Source: Streptomyces africanus (GTDB taxonomy: Bacteria > Actinomycetota > Actinomycetes > Streptomycetales > Streptomycetaceae). Taken from it: 64,000 nucleotides of DNA. Below are positions 44,989 through 53,015 of this stretch, one piece after another. The stretch spans positions 389 to 64,388 of the forward strand of contig NZ_MUKA01000075.1 of assembly GCF_002150735.1 (NCBI RefSeq), given 5' to 3'. Below the pieces are notes generated by a model, which was not told the origin of the DNA, did not search any database, and was given only the letters and a program-made list of their open reading frames with translations. The translations under genes and the position numbers were made by a program. Every line of letters starts with the position of its first letter. Within the stretch, counting starts at the first letter, position 1.

Positions 44989-46734
44989 GTGACCACGACG
45001 CAGCGTCCTCCTTACCCACCGCCCGAACCGCCTCGCGGGTCCGGCGCCGGCAACGGCAACGGGCGTGGGCACGAGCACGATTTCGCCACCGGGGGCGGGC
45101 TCGGGCCTGTGCGGGGACCGGCGCAGGGACACCGGTCCGGCCCCGGGAGCGGGCAGGGTGCGGGCCCGACCGGTACCGCCGGTCCGGCCGGTTCGTATGG
45201 TGCCGGTTCCGGAGACTGGCACGGAGCCGGCGCCGGCGCTGGAGCTGGAGCCGGCTCCGGTGAAGGCGACGGGTACGGGCACGGCGGAGGCGACAGGCCG
45301 GGCGAAGGCGGGTACGGGCACAACAGAGGCGACGGGTACGGCGGAGGCGACGGGCGCAACGGAGGCGACGGGCGCGGCGGTGGCGGCGATGGGCGCGGTC
45401 ACGGAAGCGGCCCCGGCTCCGAGCCGGGCGGCGGGCACGGGCACTCGCACAGTCACAACCACGGTCCTGCCACACCCGTCTCCCTGCACCTGCGCAAGGT
45501 CATCGCGGCGGTCCTGATCCCGTTCGCCGCCGCCGTGCTGGTCGGTCTCGCCGTGCTGTGGCCGGGCGGCGCCCCGGCGCACGAGCGCACCGGCGTCGGC
45601 TTCGACCGGCAGACACAGGAGGCCTCCGTCACCAAGGTCGTGGCGGTGAGCTGCAAGGAGGCCGGCGCCTCGGGCGTCCCGCCGACCGGCGACACCGCCA
45701 CCGCCGAGGGGTCCTCCGCGGTGCAGCAGGAGAAGGGAACCTGCAAACGGGCGACGATTCGGGTCGACAGCGGCAAGGACAAGGGCCGTACCTTCACCGA
45801 GATCGTCCAGCCGGACCAGTCCCGCCAGTTGCACGAGGGCCAGGAGGTCGTGGTCGCCTACGAGCCCTCCGCGCCCAAGGACCTCCAGTACTCGGTCACC
45901 GACATCAACCGCCGTCTGCCCCTGGCGCTGCTCGCCGGCATCTTCGCCCTCGCCGTCGTGGTCGTCGGGCGACTGCGGGGTGTCATGGCCCTGGTCGCGC
46001 TGGCCATCAGCTTCATGGTGCTGAACTTCTTCATTCTGCCCGCGATCCTGCAGGGCTCGAACCCGCTGCTCGTGGCGGTGGTGGGCGCGAGCGCCATCAT
46101 GCTCATCGCCCTGTATCTGTGTCACGGCCTGTCCGCCCGGACCTCCGTGGCGGTGCTCGGCACCCTCGTCTCGCTGCTGCTGATCGGCGTTCTCGGTTCG
46201 CAGTTCATCGACTGGGCCGCGCTCACCGGCAACACCGACGACAACACCGGCCTGATCCACGGCCTCTACCCGACGATCGACATGAGCGGTCTGCTGCTCG
46301 CCGGCGTCATCATCGGATCGCTCGGTGTGCTCGACGACGTGACGGTGACACAGACGTCGGCGGTCTGGGAGCTGCACGAGGCCAACCCGACCATGGGCTG
46401 GCGTGGCCTCTACCGCGCGGGGATCCGGATCGGCCGCGACCACATCGCCTCGGTCGTCAACACACTCGTCCTCGCCTACGCGGGCGCCGCGCTGCCGTTG
46501 CTCCTGCTGTTCTCCATCGCGCAGAGCGGTGTCGGGACGGTCGCCAACAGCGAGCTGGTCGCGGAGGAGATCGTGCGCACGCTGGTCGGTTCCATCGGCC
46601 TGGTCGCTTCGGTGCCGGTCACCACGGCCCTGGCCGCGCTCGTGGTCTCGGCCGACCGCCCGGGAGACCAGCCCGCCGCGGAGGCCGCCACGGTCCCGGC
46701 ACGCGGGGGGAGGGGCCGGCGCCGCAAGCGCTGA
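44989..46734 (+). CDS. YibE/F family membrane protein with glycine-rich N-terminus
   Basis: A 581-residue protein. The first about 160 residues are a low-complexity Gly/His/Asp/Tyr-rich region (GDGYGHGGGD-like units, many GHG, ending in repeated HSHSHNHG), probably cytoplasmic and possibly metal-binding. A membrane segment (VIAAVLIPFAAAVLVGLAVL) and an exported loop with two cysteines follow, then about seven helices of the YibE/F domain (from LLAGIFALAVVVVGRL). YibE/F proteins are of uncertain transport role. GTG 44989 is the only reasonable start. No operon partner; divergent from thiC. Confidence 0.85.
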   Translation: MTTTQRPPYPPPEPPRGSGAGNGNGRGHEHDFATGGGLGPVRGPAQGHRSGPGSGQGAGPTGTAGPAGSYGAGSGDWHGAGAGAGAGAGSGEGDGYGHGGGDRPGEGGYGHNRGDGYGGGDGRNGGDGRGGGGDGRGHGSGPGSEPGGGHGHSHSHNHGPATPVSLHLRKVIAAVLIPFAAAVLVGLAVLWPGGAPAHERTGVGFDRQTQEASVTKVVAVSCKEAGASGVPPTGDTATAEGSSAVQQEKGTCKRATIRVDSGKDKGRTFTEIVQPDQSRQLHEGQEVVVAYEPSAPKDLQYSVTDINRRLPLALLAGIFALAVVVVGRLRGVMALVALAISFMVLNFFILPAILQGSNPLLVAVVGASAIMLIALYLCHGLSARTSVAVLGTLVSLLLIGVLGSQFIDWAALTGNTDDNTGLIHGLYPTIDMSGLLLAGVIIGSLGVLDDVTVTQTSAVWELHEANPTMGWRGLYRAGIRIGRDHIASVVNTLVLAYAGAALPLLLLFSIAQSGVGTVANSELVAEEIVRTLVGSIGLVASVPVTTALAALVVSADRPGDQPAAEAATVPARGGRGRRRKR

Positions 46735-46843
46735 CGGCTCTCGAACTCGGAAGCCCGGCTGCCCCGCCGTACGGCGAAGCGTTCCTGCACAGCTCGGCGG
46801 CATCCGGTGAAGCGTTACTCCACCGTGCCGCCCGACGGATGTC

Positions 46844-47278
46844 TCAGCCGGCGCCCTGTTCCGCCAGGATGCGGTCCAGGGCCTCGTCGAGATGGGCGTC
46901 GAAGTCGGCGAGCGAGCCCTCCTGACCCAGCGGCACCAGCTTGTCGGTGCGGTCGAGGAAGGCGACCAGCGGTGCCGTCGACGACCGGAACAGCGCCTGG
47001 TCACTGCCCACCTGAAGCCGGATCAGCACCTCGCCCAGCGAATCCGGTTCGACGGGCGTGACCCGCACATCGCCCTCCCCGCACGGCCGGCCCACCCCGT
47101 CGATCAGCAACTCCCGGCCGAAAGCCCAGGTCACCGGGGCATCACCGGGCAGATGGAAGGTCAGCCTGACGGCATAGGGGTCACTGGTCTCATAGCGCAG
47201 CTCCACCGGAATACGGAAGGAGAGCTCCTCGGACACGAGAAAGCTCATCATGACCTCTGCCTGTACGGACTCGCGCAT
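46844..47278 (-). CDS. ssgA: Sporulation and cell division protein SsgA
   Basis: A 144-residue SsgA-like protein (SALP), a family restricted to sporulating and related actinobacteria. SsgA activates sporulation-specific septation, localising SsgB and thus FtsZ. The start MRESVQAEVMMSFLVSEELS, VRLTFHLPGDAPVTWAFGREL and LVAFLDRTDKLVPLGQE are hallmark segments. The ATG ending at 47278 is chosen by homology; 25 upstream in-frame codons lack family resemblance. Its activator gene ssgR is 98 bp upstream on the same strand. Confidence 0.96.
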   Translation of the reverse strand: MRESVQAEVMMSFLVSEELSFRIPVELRYETSDPYAVRLTFHLPGDAPVTWAFGRELLIDGVGRPCGEGDVRVTPVEPDSLGEVLIRLQVGSDQALFRSSTAPLVAFLDRTDKLVPLGQEGSLADFDAHLDEALDRILAEQGAG

Positions 47279-47376
47279 CGCTAACCCCGTCATTCGCCGT
47301 GACTGGCCGGGAACGAACCTCTGACACTTGGTGGAATCTTGCTGAACGTACACAGCAGATCACAAGGAGTGAGTTT

Positions 47377-48225
47377 TCACATACTGATAGAGAGCGCGAG
47401 CGACCCGAGCAGACTCCCGATCTCGCTCTGCAACTGCCGGGCCGCCGGGAGCAGCCGGTGCTCCTGGTGGGCGGGCAGGGAGATGGCCATCGTCGCGGCC
47501 GTCGTGCCGAGCGTGAGCGGGATCGCCGCGCAGACGGCGCCCAGGGCGTACTCCTGACGCTCGGTCACGGGTTCCATCCGCCGCACCCGCTCCAGACGGC
47601 GCAGCAGGCTGTGGTTGTCCCGCACGGTGTACGGCGTGAGGGCCTGCACCGGATAGCGGTCGAGGTGGTCCCGGCGGGCCTCCTCGTCCAGCTGGGACAG
47701 CAGGCACTGCCCGATGGCGTGCGCGTGCCCGGTCTCCCGGAAGTCGGCCCACTCCTCGACCGCGGGATTGCCCGGGGTGTCGGAGACGCACATGACTTCG
47801 ATCTCGCCCTCGCGGTACACCGCGTAGTACACGGGGACGCCGAGCACGTCCCGCCAGCGCGCGAGCGCGTCGACGACCGTGCTGCGACGTTTCTGCCGTG
47901 CCCCGCTGCTGCTCAGCCGCTCGGCGGCCTCGCCGAGGAAGAACAGGCCCTTGTCCCGGTGCAGATAGCCCTCGTGCACGAGGGTGCGCAGCAGGTGGTA
48001 GGTCGTGGGCAGGGCAAGCCCGGTCTCCCGGGCCAGTTGCTTGGCGGGGGCGCCGTATTCGTGCGCGGCGACGGTTTCCAGCAAGCGCATCGCGCGCTGC
48101 ACGGATCCGATGAGGGTCGCCGGAGGGGGTGGCGTGGCGGGAGGCCGTTGCTCCGAGGGGGGCGCCGAGCGGGGTTGCACGGGGACGGTGTGCAGGTGGA
48201 CAGGTGCGGTGTCAGCCGGGGCCAA
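47377..48225 (-). CDS. ssgR: IclR-family activator SsgR
   Basis: A 282-residue IclR-type regulator. An N-terminal Pro/Ala-rich tail precedes the winged HTH (QRAMRLLETVAAHEYGAPAK, LPTTYHLLRTLVHEGYL) and the effector-binding domain (about 110-280). In Streptomyces SsgR directly activates ssgA, the next gene downstream. The ATG ending at 48225 is used. The 5' gap to the small membrane protein (48226-48431) holds its promoter. Confident from synteny and family. Confidence 0.93.
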   Translation of the reverse strand: MAPADTAPVHLHTVPVQPRSAPPSEQRPPATPPPPATLIGSVQRAMRLLETVAAHEYGAPAKQLARETGLALPTTYHLLRTLVHEGYLHRDKGLFFLGEAAERLSSSGARQKRRSTVVDALARWRDVLGVPVYYAVYREGEIEVMCVSDTPGNPAVEEWADFRETGHAHAIGQCLLSQLDEEARRDHLDRYPVQALTPYTVRDNHSLLRRLERVRRMEPVTERQEYALGAVCAAIPLTLGTTAATMAISLPAHQEHRLLPAARQLQSEIGSLLGSLALSISM

Positions 48226-48431
48226 GGGTCACTCCCGAAGCGCGAGGGGGCAGACCGTGCCGATGGACACGGGTGGGGGTGTACGCCGCTCACGGGGCAT
48301 GTCCCCGCGTCGAGTTCGGACTCTATTCGCCTGCCACCGCACGCAGACGGCCCGGAACGGAAACTTCCCCCGGCCGAGGGAACCGGTGAATCCGGGTGTT
48401 TCCCGCTACCCCCACCGGTTTCCCACCGGTC

Positions 48432-48644
48432 TCACCAGTCGCTGCGCGACGAGGAGCTCGACGTGAACTTCCGTACGACGTAGATCAGTCCGCCGACCAG
48501 CGCCACGAAGACCAGCACCTTGAAGAGCAGTCCGATGACGAACCCGACCACACTGGCGATCAGCCCGCCGAACACGACCAGGGCGATGACCGGCACCGCG
48601 ATCCACTTCACCCACCACGGCAGTCCCGTGAAGATCTCTCGCAT
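48432..48644 (-). CDS. DUF5326-type small membrane protein
   Basis: A 70-residue protein: short amphipathic start (REIFTGLPWWVKW), two membrane segments (IAVPVIALVVFGGLIASVVG and VIGLLFKVLVFVALVGGLIY), then a Ser-rich basic tail (RKFTSSSSSRSDW). It matches a small actinobacterial membrane family of unknown function. AAGGACGAGGGCG precedes the ATG ending at 48644. Too short to infer more. Confidence 0.85.
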   Translation of the reverse strand: MREIFTGLPWWVKWIAVPVIALVVFGGLIASVVGFVIGLLFKVLVFVALVGGLIYVVRKFTSSSSSRSDW

Positions 48645-48810
48645 CGCCCTCGTCCTTACCTCTCCGCCCGTTCGAGTGCCGGGTCCTGTCGGCGTCTTTC
48701 GGACTCCTGATGTCCTGCACTCGATGCTAGGTCCGCGAGGGGGCCCCGCGGGGGCCTCGCATCCCTTGTCCTCCCCTGACCGAACCCCTAGGGAACCCCG
48801 AGAGGGCTCG

Positions 48811-49128
48811 TCAGCTCTCGGGGGGAGAGAAGACCACGAGCACCCTCAGGTCCTCGGTGATGTGGTGGAACTTGTGCGCGACACCGGCCGGTACGTAGAT
48901 CACGCTGCCGCGCGCCACCTGCGTCGTCTCCAGCCCGACCGTGATCGCGGCACGGCCGCTCACAACGAAGTAGACCTCGTCCTGATTGTGCGGCTTCTGT
49001 GGATCCTGGTCGCCCGCGTCCAGGGCGTACAGGCCGACCGACATGTTCTGCTCTCGCAGAAACTGCAGGTAGGCGCCCTCGTTGGCGGCGCGCTCCGCCT
49101 CCAGTTCGTCCAGCCGGAATACCTTCAT
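48811..49128 (-). CDS. Cupin-domain protein
   Basis: A 105-residue single cupin. The metal-binding motifs are PHNQDEVYFVVSG (the first His, Glu pair) and the second-motif AGVAHKFHHITEDL with a His. Acts probably as a small metal-dependent isomerase, dioxygenase or sensor; substrate unknown. It starts MKVFRLDELEAERAAN at the ATG ending at 49128. Its 5' region is divergent from the holin-like gene at 49189, with 60 bp between the two starts. Confidence 0.88.
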   Translation of the reverse strand: MKVFRLDELEAERAANEGAYLQFLREQNMSVGLYALDAGDQDPQKPHNQDEVYFVVSGRAAITVGLETTQVARGSVIYVPAGVAHKFHHITEDLRVLVVFSPPES

Positions 49129-49188
49129 CGCTTGGTCCGCCCCTGCCTCGTGTCCCCATGTCCGATCAGGTCTGCCACGATCAGACAC

Positions 49189-49566
49189 ATGATGAATTTT
49201 GTAGTCAAGACGATCGCCAACGCGGGTGCCCTGGCGGTCGCCGTATGGCTGCTCGACAAGATCACCCTGACCGGTGACAGCACGGGCAAGAAGGTCGGCA
49301 CCCTGATTATCGTCGCGCTGATCTTCGGTCTGGTGAACTTCTTGGTGAAGCCGGTCGTCAAACTCCTCAGCCTCCCGCTGCTGATATTGACGCTGGGCCT
49401 GTTCACCCTGGTCGTCAACGCGCTGATGCTGCTGCTCACCTCGTGGCTGGCCGACAAGCTCGACCTCAGCTTCCACGTCGAGGGCTTCTGGACGGCCGTC
49501 CTGGGCGGCCTGATCATCTCGGTCGTCTCCTGGGCGCTGCACGTCGTCCTGCCCGACAAGGACTGA
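49189..49566 (+). CDS. Phage-holin-family 4TM membrane protein (DUF360 type)
   Basis: A 125-residue protein with four hydrophobic segments (about 6-22, 37-57, 61-84 and 100-122), of the PspC/holin IV-like bacterial membrane family. KPVVKLLSLPLLILTLGLF and LTSWLADKLDLSF are the recurring motifs. These proteins are common in actinobacteria and unrelated to lysis; role unknown. Two adjacent ATGs (49189 and 49192) could serve as the start. Seven bp separate it from the tyrosine phosphatase gene. Confidence 0.85.
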   Translation: MMNFVVKTIANAGALAVAVWLLDKITLTGDSTGKKVGTLIIVALIFGLVNFLVKPVVKLLSLPLLILTLGLFTLVVNALMLLLTSWLADKLDLSFHVEGFWTAVLGGLIISVVSWALHVVLPDKD

Positions 49567-49572
49567 GCGCGC

Positions 49573-50064
49573 ATGACCTACCGCGTCTGCTTCGTCTGCA
49601 CGGGCAACATCTGCCGTTCCCCGATGGCCGAGATCGTCTTCCGCGCGCGCGTGGCGGAGGCCGGTCTCGACGGCATGGTCGAGGTCGACAGCGCCGGCAC
49701 GGGCGGCTGGCACGAGGGCGACGGCGCCGACCCGCGCACGGTGGCCGTCCTGGAGGAGAACGGCTACGCCACCGGCCACACGGCCCGGCAGTTCCAGCCG
49801 TCGTGGTTCTCCCGCCTCGACCTGGTCGTCGCCCTCGACTCGGGCCACCTCAGGGCGCTGCGCCGCCTCGCGCCCACGGAACAGGACGCGCAGAAGGTGC
49901 GTCTGCTGCGTTCGTACGACCCCGCGGCCGGAGACGACCTCGACGTGCCGGACCCCTACTACGGGGGCGCCGAGGGCTTCGAGGAGTGCCTTGAGATGGT
50001 GGAGGCGGCGAGCGCCGGCCTGCTCGCCGCCGTACGTGAGGACGTGGAGGGACAGGCGGCATGA
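49573..50064 (+). CDS. ptpA: Low-molecular-weight protein tyrosine phosphatase
   Basis: A 163-residue LMW-PTP. The P-loop C-x5-R-S reads VCTGNICRS (Cys 9, Arg 15) and the general acid Asp lies in DVPDPYYGG. It dephosphorylates protein tyrosines; in S. coelicolor PtpA affects antibiotic production and interacts with many proteins. Its stop overlaps the next start as ATGA at 50061-50064, so the pair is coupled. Confidence 0.95.
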   Translation: MTYRVCFVCTGNICRSPMAEIVFRARVAEAGLDGMVEVDSAGTGGWHEGDGADPRTVAVLEENGYATGHTARQFQPSWFSRLDLVVALDSGHLRALRRLAPTEQDAQKVRLLRSYDPAAGDDLDVPDPYYGGAEGFEECLEMVEAASAGLLAAVREDVEGQAA

Positions 50065-51287
50065 GCGAATCCGCGACGGGTGACGCGCATCGAGGGACAG
50101 GCGACGACTGCGGTCGGGGGGATGCCGCGGGCCGGGTGGCGCGCGACGCCGACCCGGTGGCCGCGGGTGCCGGTGACGGCACGCGCGCGGTGCGGGCCGG
50201 GCTGCCCGAGCCGGCCAAGTACGAGCCGACCCTGCCCGGACCGGTCTTCGCCGCCCACTACCACCTGCCGGGCGAGCCCACCGGCCCCTACACCTACGGC
50301 CGCGACGAGAACCCGACGTGGACGCTGCTGGAGCGCGCCGTCGGCGAGCTGGAGGCGCCCGGCCAGGACGGCGTCGAGACCCTCGTGTTCGCCTCCGGCA
50401 TGGCCGCGACCTCGGCGGTGCTCTTCTCGCAGCTGCGCGCCGGCGACGTGTGCGTCCTGCCCGACGACGGCTACCAGGCGCTCCCCCTGGTGCGCGCCCA
50501 GCTGGAGGCGTACGGCATCGAGGTGCGCACCGCGCCCACCCGTGACGACGCCCAGCTCGACGTCCTCGACGGCGCGAAGCTGCTGTGGATCGAGACCCCG
50601 TCGAACCCCGGCCTCGACGTGTGCGACATCAGGCGGCTCGCGGAGGCGGCACACGCGCGTGGCGCCCTGGTGGCCGTCGACAACACCCTGGCGACACCGC
50701 TCGGCCAGCGCCCCCTGGAGCTCGGCGCCGACTTCGCGGTGGCCAGCGGCACCAAGCAGCTCACCGGGCACGGTGACGTCCTCCTGGGCTACGTCGTCGG
50801 CCGGAACCCCGAGGCCATGACCGCCGTACGCCGCTGGCGCAAGATCGTCGGTGCGATCCCCGGGCCGATGGAGGCCTGGCTCGCGCACCGTTCGATCGCG
50901 ACGCTCCAGATGCGGGTCGACCGGCAGAGCGCAACGGCCCTGGCGGTCGCCGAGGCCCTGCGCGAGCGGCCCGAGGTGACCGGGCTGCGCTACCCCGGGC
51001 TTCCCGGCGATCCCGCACACAAGATCGCCGCGCTGCAGATGCGGCGCTACGGCTGCGTGGTGTCGTTCACCCTGCCCACGCGCGCGCGTGCCGACCGTTT
51101 TCTCGACGCCCTGCGGCTCGTGGACGACGCGACGAGCTTTGGCGGAGTGCGGTCCACGGCCGAACGGCGCGGGCGCTGGGGCGGCGACGCGGTGCCTGAG
51201 GGCTTCATCCGCCTCTCGGTCGGCGCCGAGGACCCGCAGGACCTGGTGGCCGATGTGCTGCGCGCGCTGGACGCGTCGGCAGCCTGA
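50061..51287 (+). CDS. PLP-dependent cystathionine gamma-lyase-like enzyme
   Basis: A 408-residue Cys/Met-metabolism PLP enzyme. An N-terminal 50-residue Asp/Gly/Ala tail is unusual and probably disordered. Core motifs: YTYGRDENPTWTLLE, SGMAATSAV, WIETPSNPGLDVCDI, and SGTKQLTGHGD with the PLP lysine (family usually SATKYLGGHSD). It likely cleaves C-S bonds in cystathionine or cysteine, but whether gamma-lyase or beta-lyase cannot be told. It starts at the ATG overlapping ptpA by 4 bp. Confidence 0.9.
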   Translation: MSESATGDAHRGTGDDCGRGDAAGRVARDADPVAAGAGDGTRAVRAGLPEPAKYEPTLPGPVFAAHYHLPGEPTGPYTYGRDENPTWTLLERAVGELEAPGQDGVETLVFASGMAATSAVLFSQLRAGDVCVLPDDGYQALPLVRAQLEAYGIEVRTAPTRDDAQLDVLDGAKLLWIETPSNPGLDVCDIRRLAEAAHARGALVAVDNTLATPLGQRPLELGADFAVASGTKQLTGHGDVLLGYVVGRNPEAMTAVRRWRKIVGAIPGPMEAWLAHRSIATLQMRVDRQSATALAVAEALRERPEVTGLRYPGLPGDPAHKIAALQMRRYGCVVSFTLPTRARADRFLDALRLVDDATSFGGVRSTAERRGRWGGDAVPEGFIRLSVGAEDPQDLVADVLRALDASAA

Positions 51288-51297
51288 CTCCCCCCAC

Positions 51298-51336
51298 GGA
51301 CGGTCCGAGCCTCCCCCCTCGTGGCTCGGACCGTCC
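51298..51336 (+). terminator. Strong hairpin after PLP lyase
   Basis: GGACGGTCCGAGCC (51298-51311) pairs perfectly with GGCTCGGACCGTCC (51323-51336), 14 bp, 11-nt loop. It lies 11 bp after the stop and has no U tract; still a good factor-assisted terminator. Confidence 0.7.
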
Positions 51337-51482
51337 CCCGGTTCTGCGCGCAAGAACCGCGCGACCAAGGCTAGTTGACTCTCTGTCAGTGTCCAATCAC
51401 AGTAGCGACAGGGACCTATCGACTTATTTATAGTTGAGCGCGGTCGGGGGGCCGGGAACGGGGCCGACGAGGGGAGAGCGGT

Positions 51483-52388
51483 GTGGATCTGGCCTTGCTG
51501 CGGACCTTCGTGACCGTGCACCGGGCCGGCTCCTTCACCCGCGCCGCCGCCCTGCTCGGCCTCTCGCAGCCGGCCGTCACCTCGCAGATCCGCACGCTGG
51601 AACGGCAGCTGGGCCGCCCCCTGTTCCTGCGGCAGGCCCGCGGCGTGACCCCGACCAGCATCGGTGACGAGCTCGCCCACAAGGCGGCCCCTCATCTCGA
51701 CGCCTTGGTGGAGATAGCCGAGACCGGCCTCGACGACGACTCCTCCTTACGGACGCTGCACCTCGCCGGACCCCCGGAGTTCACCGCCGAACGAGCCCTG
51801 CCCGCCCTCACGGAGCTGACCGGAGAGGACGGCCAGGGCTTCGCTCTGCGCGCCTCCTTCGGGAACGCCGAGGAAACGCTGGAAGGGCTTTCCGCCGGGC
51901 ATCATGATCTGGCCATCAGCACAGCCCGTCCGCGCGGTGCCCTGCTCACGGCGACTGCGCTCTGCGACGAGGAGCACGTCCTCGTCGCCGCCCCGCGCTG
52001 GGCCGAACAGATCGGTGCCGGGCAGCCGGACCGCAAGCCGGAGCCGGCCCTGGCGCAGGTGCCCGTGGTGGAGGTGCACGAGTCGCTGCCCTTCGTCTCC
52101 CGCTACTGGGCCTCCGTCTTCGACTCGCGCCCGGCCGCCCCGGGCACCGTCGTCGTCCCGGACCTGCGTGCGGTACTGGCGTGCGCGGTCGCGGGCGCGG
52201 GCCTGGCGGTGCTGCCCCGCTATCTGTGCGCGGCCGCGTTGGAGCGGGGTGACGTCGTCGCCCTGCACGAGCCGGCGGTGCCACCGCTGCGCACGTACTT
52301 CCTGGTCGTGCGCACCGGGACGCTCGCGATGCCCCATATCGCGCGGGCCCACGAGTGGTTGCAGCGCGCGGCGGCCGACTGGTGCTGA
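51483..52388 (+). CDS. LysR-family transcriptional regulator
   Basis: A 301-residue regulator. The N-terminal HTH (LLRTFVTVHRAGSFTRAAAL then SQPAVTSQIRTLERQLG) is followed by a type 2 periplasmic-binding domain. The GTG at 51483 opens MDLALLRTF. The 195-bp gap upstream, after the lyase terminator, includes TTATTTATAG (about 51424-51433), an AT-rich element, so it may autoregulate; a target beyond itself is unknown. It lies 132 bp before the NUDIX gene. Confidence 0.92.
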   Translation: MDLALLRTFVTVHRAGSFTRAAALLGLSQPAVTSQIRTLERQLGRPLFLRQARGVTPTSIGDELAHKAAPHLDALVEIAETGLDDDSSLRTLHLAGPPEFTAERALPALTELTGEDGQGFALRASFGNAEETLEGLSAGHHDLAISTARPRGALLTATALCDEEHVLVAAPRWAEQIGAGQPDRKPEPALAQVPVVEVHESLPFVSRYWASVFDSRPAAPGTVVVPDLRAVLACAVAGAGLAVLPRYLCAAALERGDVVALHEPAVPPLRTYFLVVRTGTLAMPHIARAHEWLQRAAADWC

Positions 52389-52485
52389 GGCGGCGCCCGA
52401 GGGCGGATGCCGGGTTGCGCGGCGCGTATGACGGCTGCCCGGGCAGGGCTTCACTCTGGGAGCTCGGCCGGTTACCTTTCGCGAT

Positions 52486-52499
52486 GTTTCACGTGGAAC
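52486..52499. promoter_or_regulatory. Degenerate parS before the NUDIX gene
   Basis: GTTTCACGTGGAAC has one mismatch (A to G near the 3' end). It is 21 bp upstream of the NUDIX start, in the leader. Confidence 0.5.
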
Positions 52500-52520
52500 C
52501 AGCGGGGCCACATTTCACCC

Positions 52521-53003
52521 ATGACCGTCCGACCCGTGGTCAAGCGCACCGCCCGTGCCGTTCTGCTGGACGGGGACGACCTGATCCTGATCAAGCGCAC
52601 CAAGCCGGGCATGGATCCCTACTGGCTCACTCCCGGCGGCGGGGTAGAGCCCGACGACTCGACCGTTGTCGACGCCCTGCACCGCGAGGTGTACGAGGAA
52701 CTCGGCGCGAAGATCACCGACGTAGTGCCCTGCTTCGTGGACACCGTGGAGCACATCGGGGAGGACGGCGGCGCGACCGGTGTGAAGGTCCAGCACTTTT
52801 TCGTGTGCCGCCTGGAGTCCATGGATCCCTCCCTCCGCCACGGCCCCGAGGTGGACGAACCCGTCGGCGAGTACGAGATCGTGCGCGTGCCCTTCACCCG
52901 GGTCGGCATCGCCTCGGTCCATCTCGTTCCGCTGTCGCTGCGGCACTACCTGGACGGCAACATCGAGGGCGTACGTGCCATGCACGCCCCCGACCTGGGC
53001 TGA
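52521..53003 (+). CDS. NUDIX hydrolase
   Basis: A 160-residue pyrophosphohydrolase. The Nudix box G-x5-E-x7-REUXEEXGU is visible as GGGVEPDDSTVVDALHREVY then EELGAK. Substrate unknown; most act on nucleoside diphosphate derivatives. Start ATG 52521 was chosen because it begins the conserved fold and follows CATTTCACCC; upstream in-frame starts have no support. It runs convergent to the flavohaemoglobin. Confidence 0.92.
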   Translation: MTVRPVVKRTARAVLLDGDDLILIKRTKPGMDPYWLTPGGGVEPDDSTVVDALHREVYEELGAKITDVVPCFVDTVEHIGEDGGATGVKVQHFFVCRLESMDPSLRHGPEVDEPVGEYEIVRVPFTRVGIASVHLVPLSLRHYLDGNIEGVRAMHAPDLG

Positions 53004-53015
53004 CACCGGCGGCGA

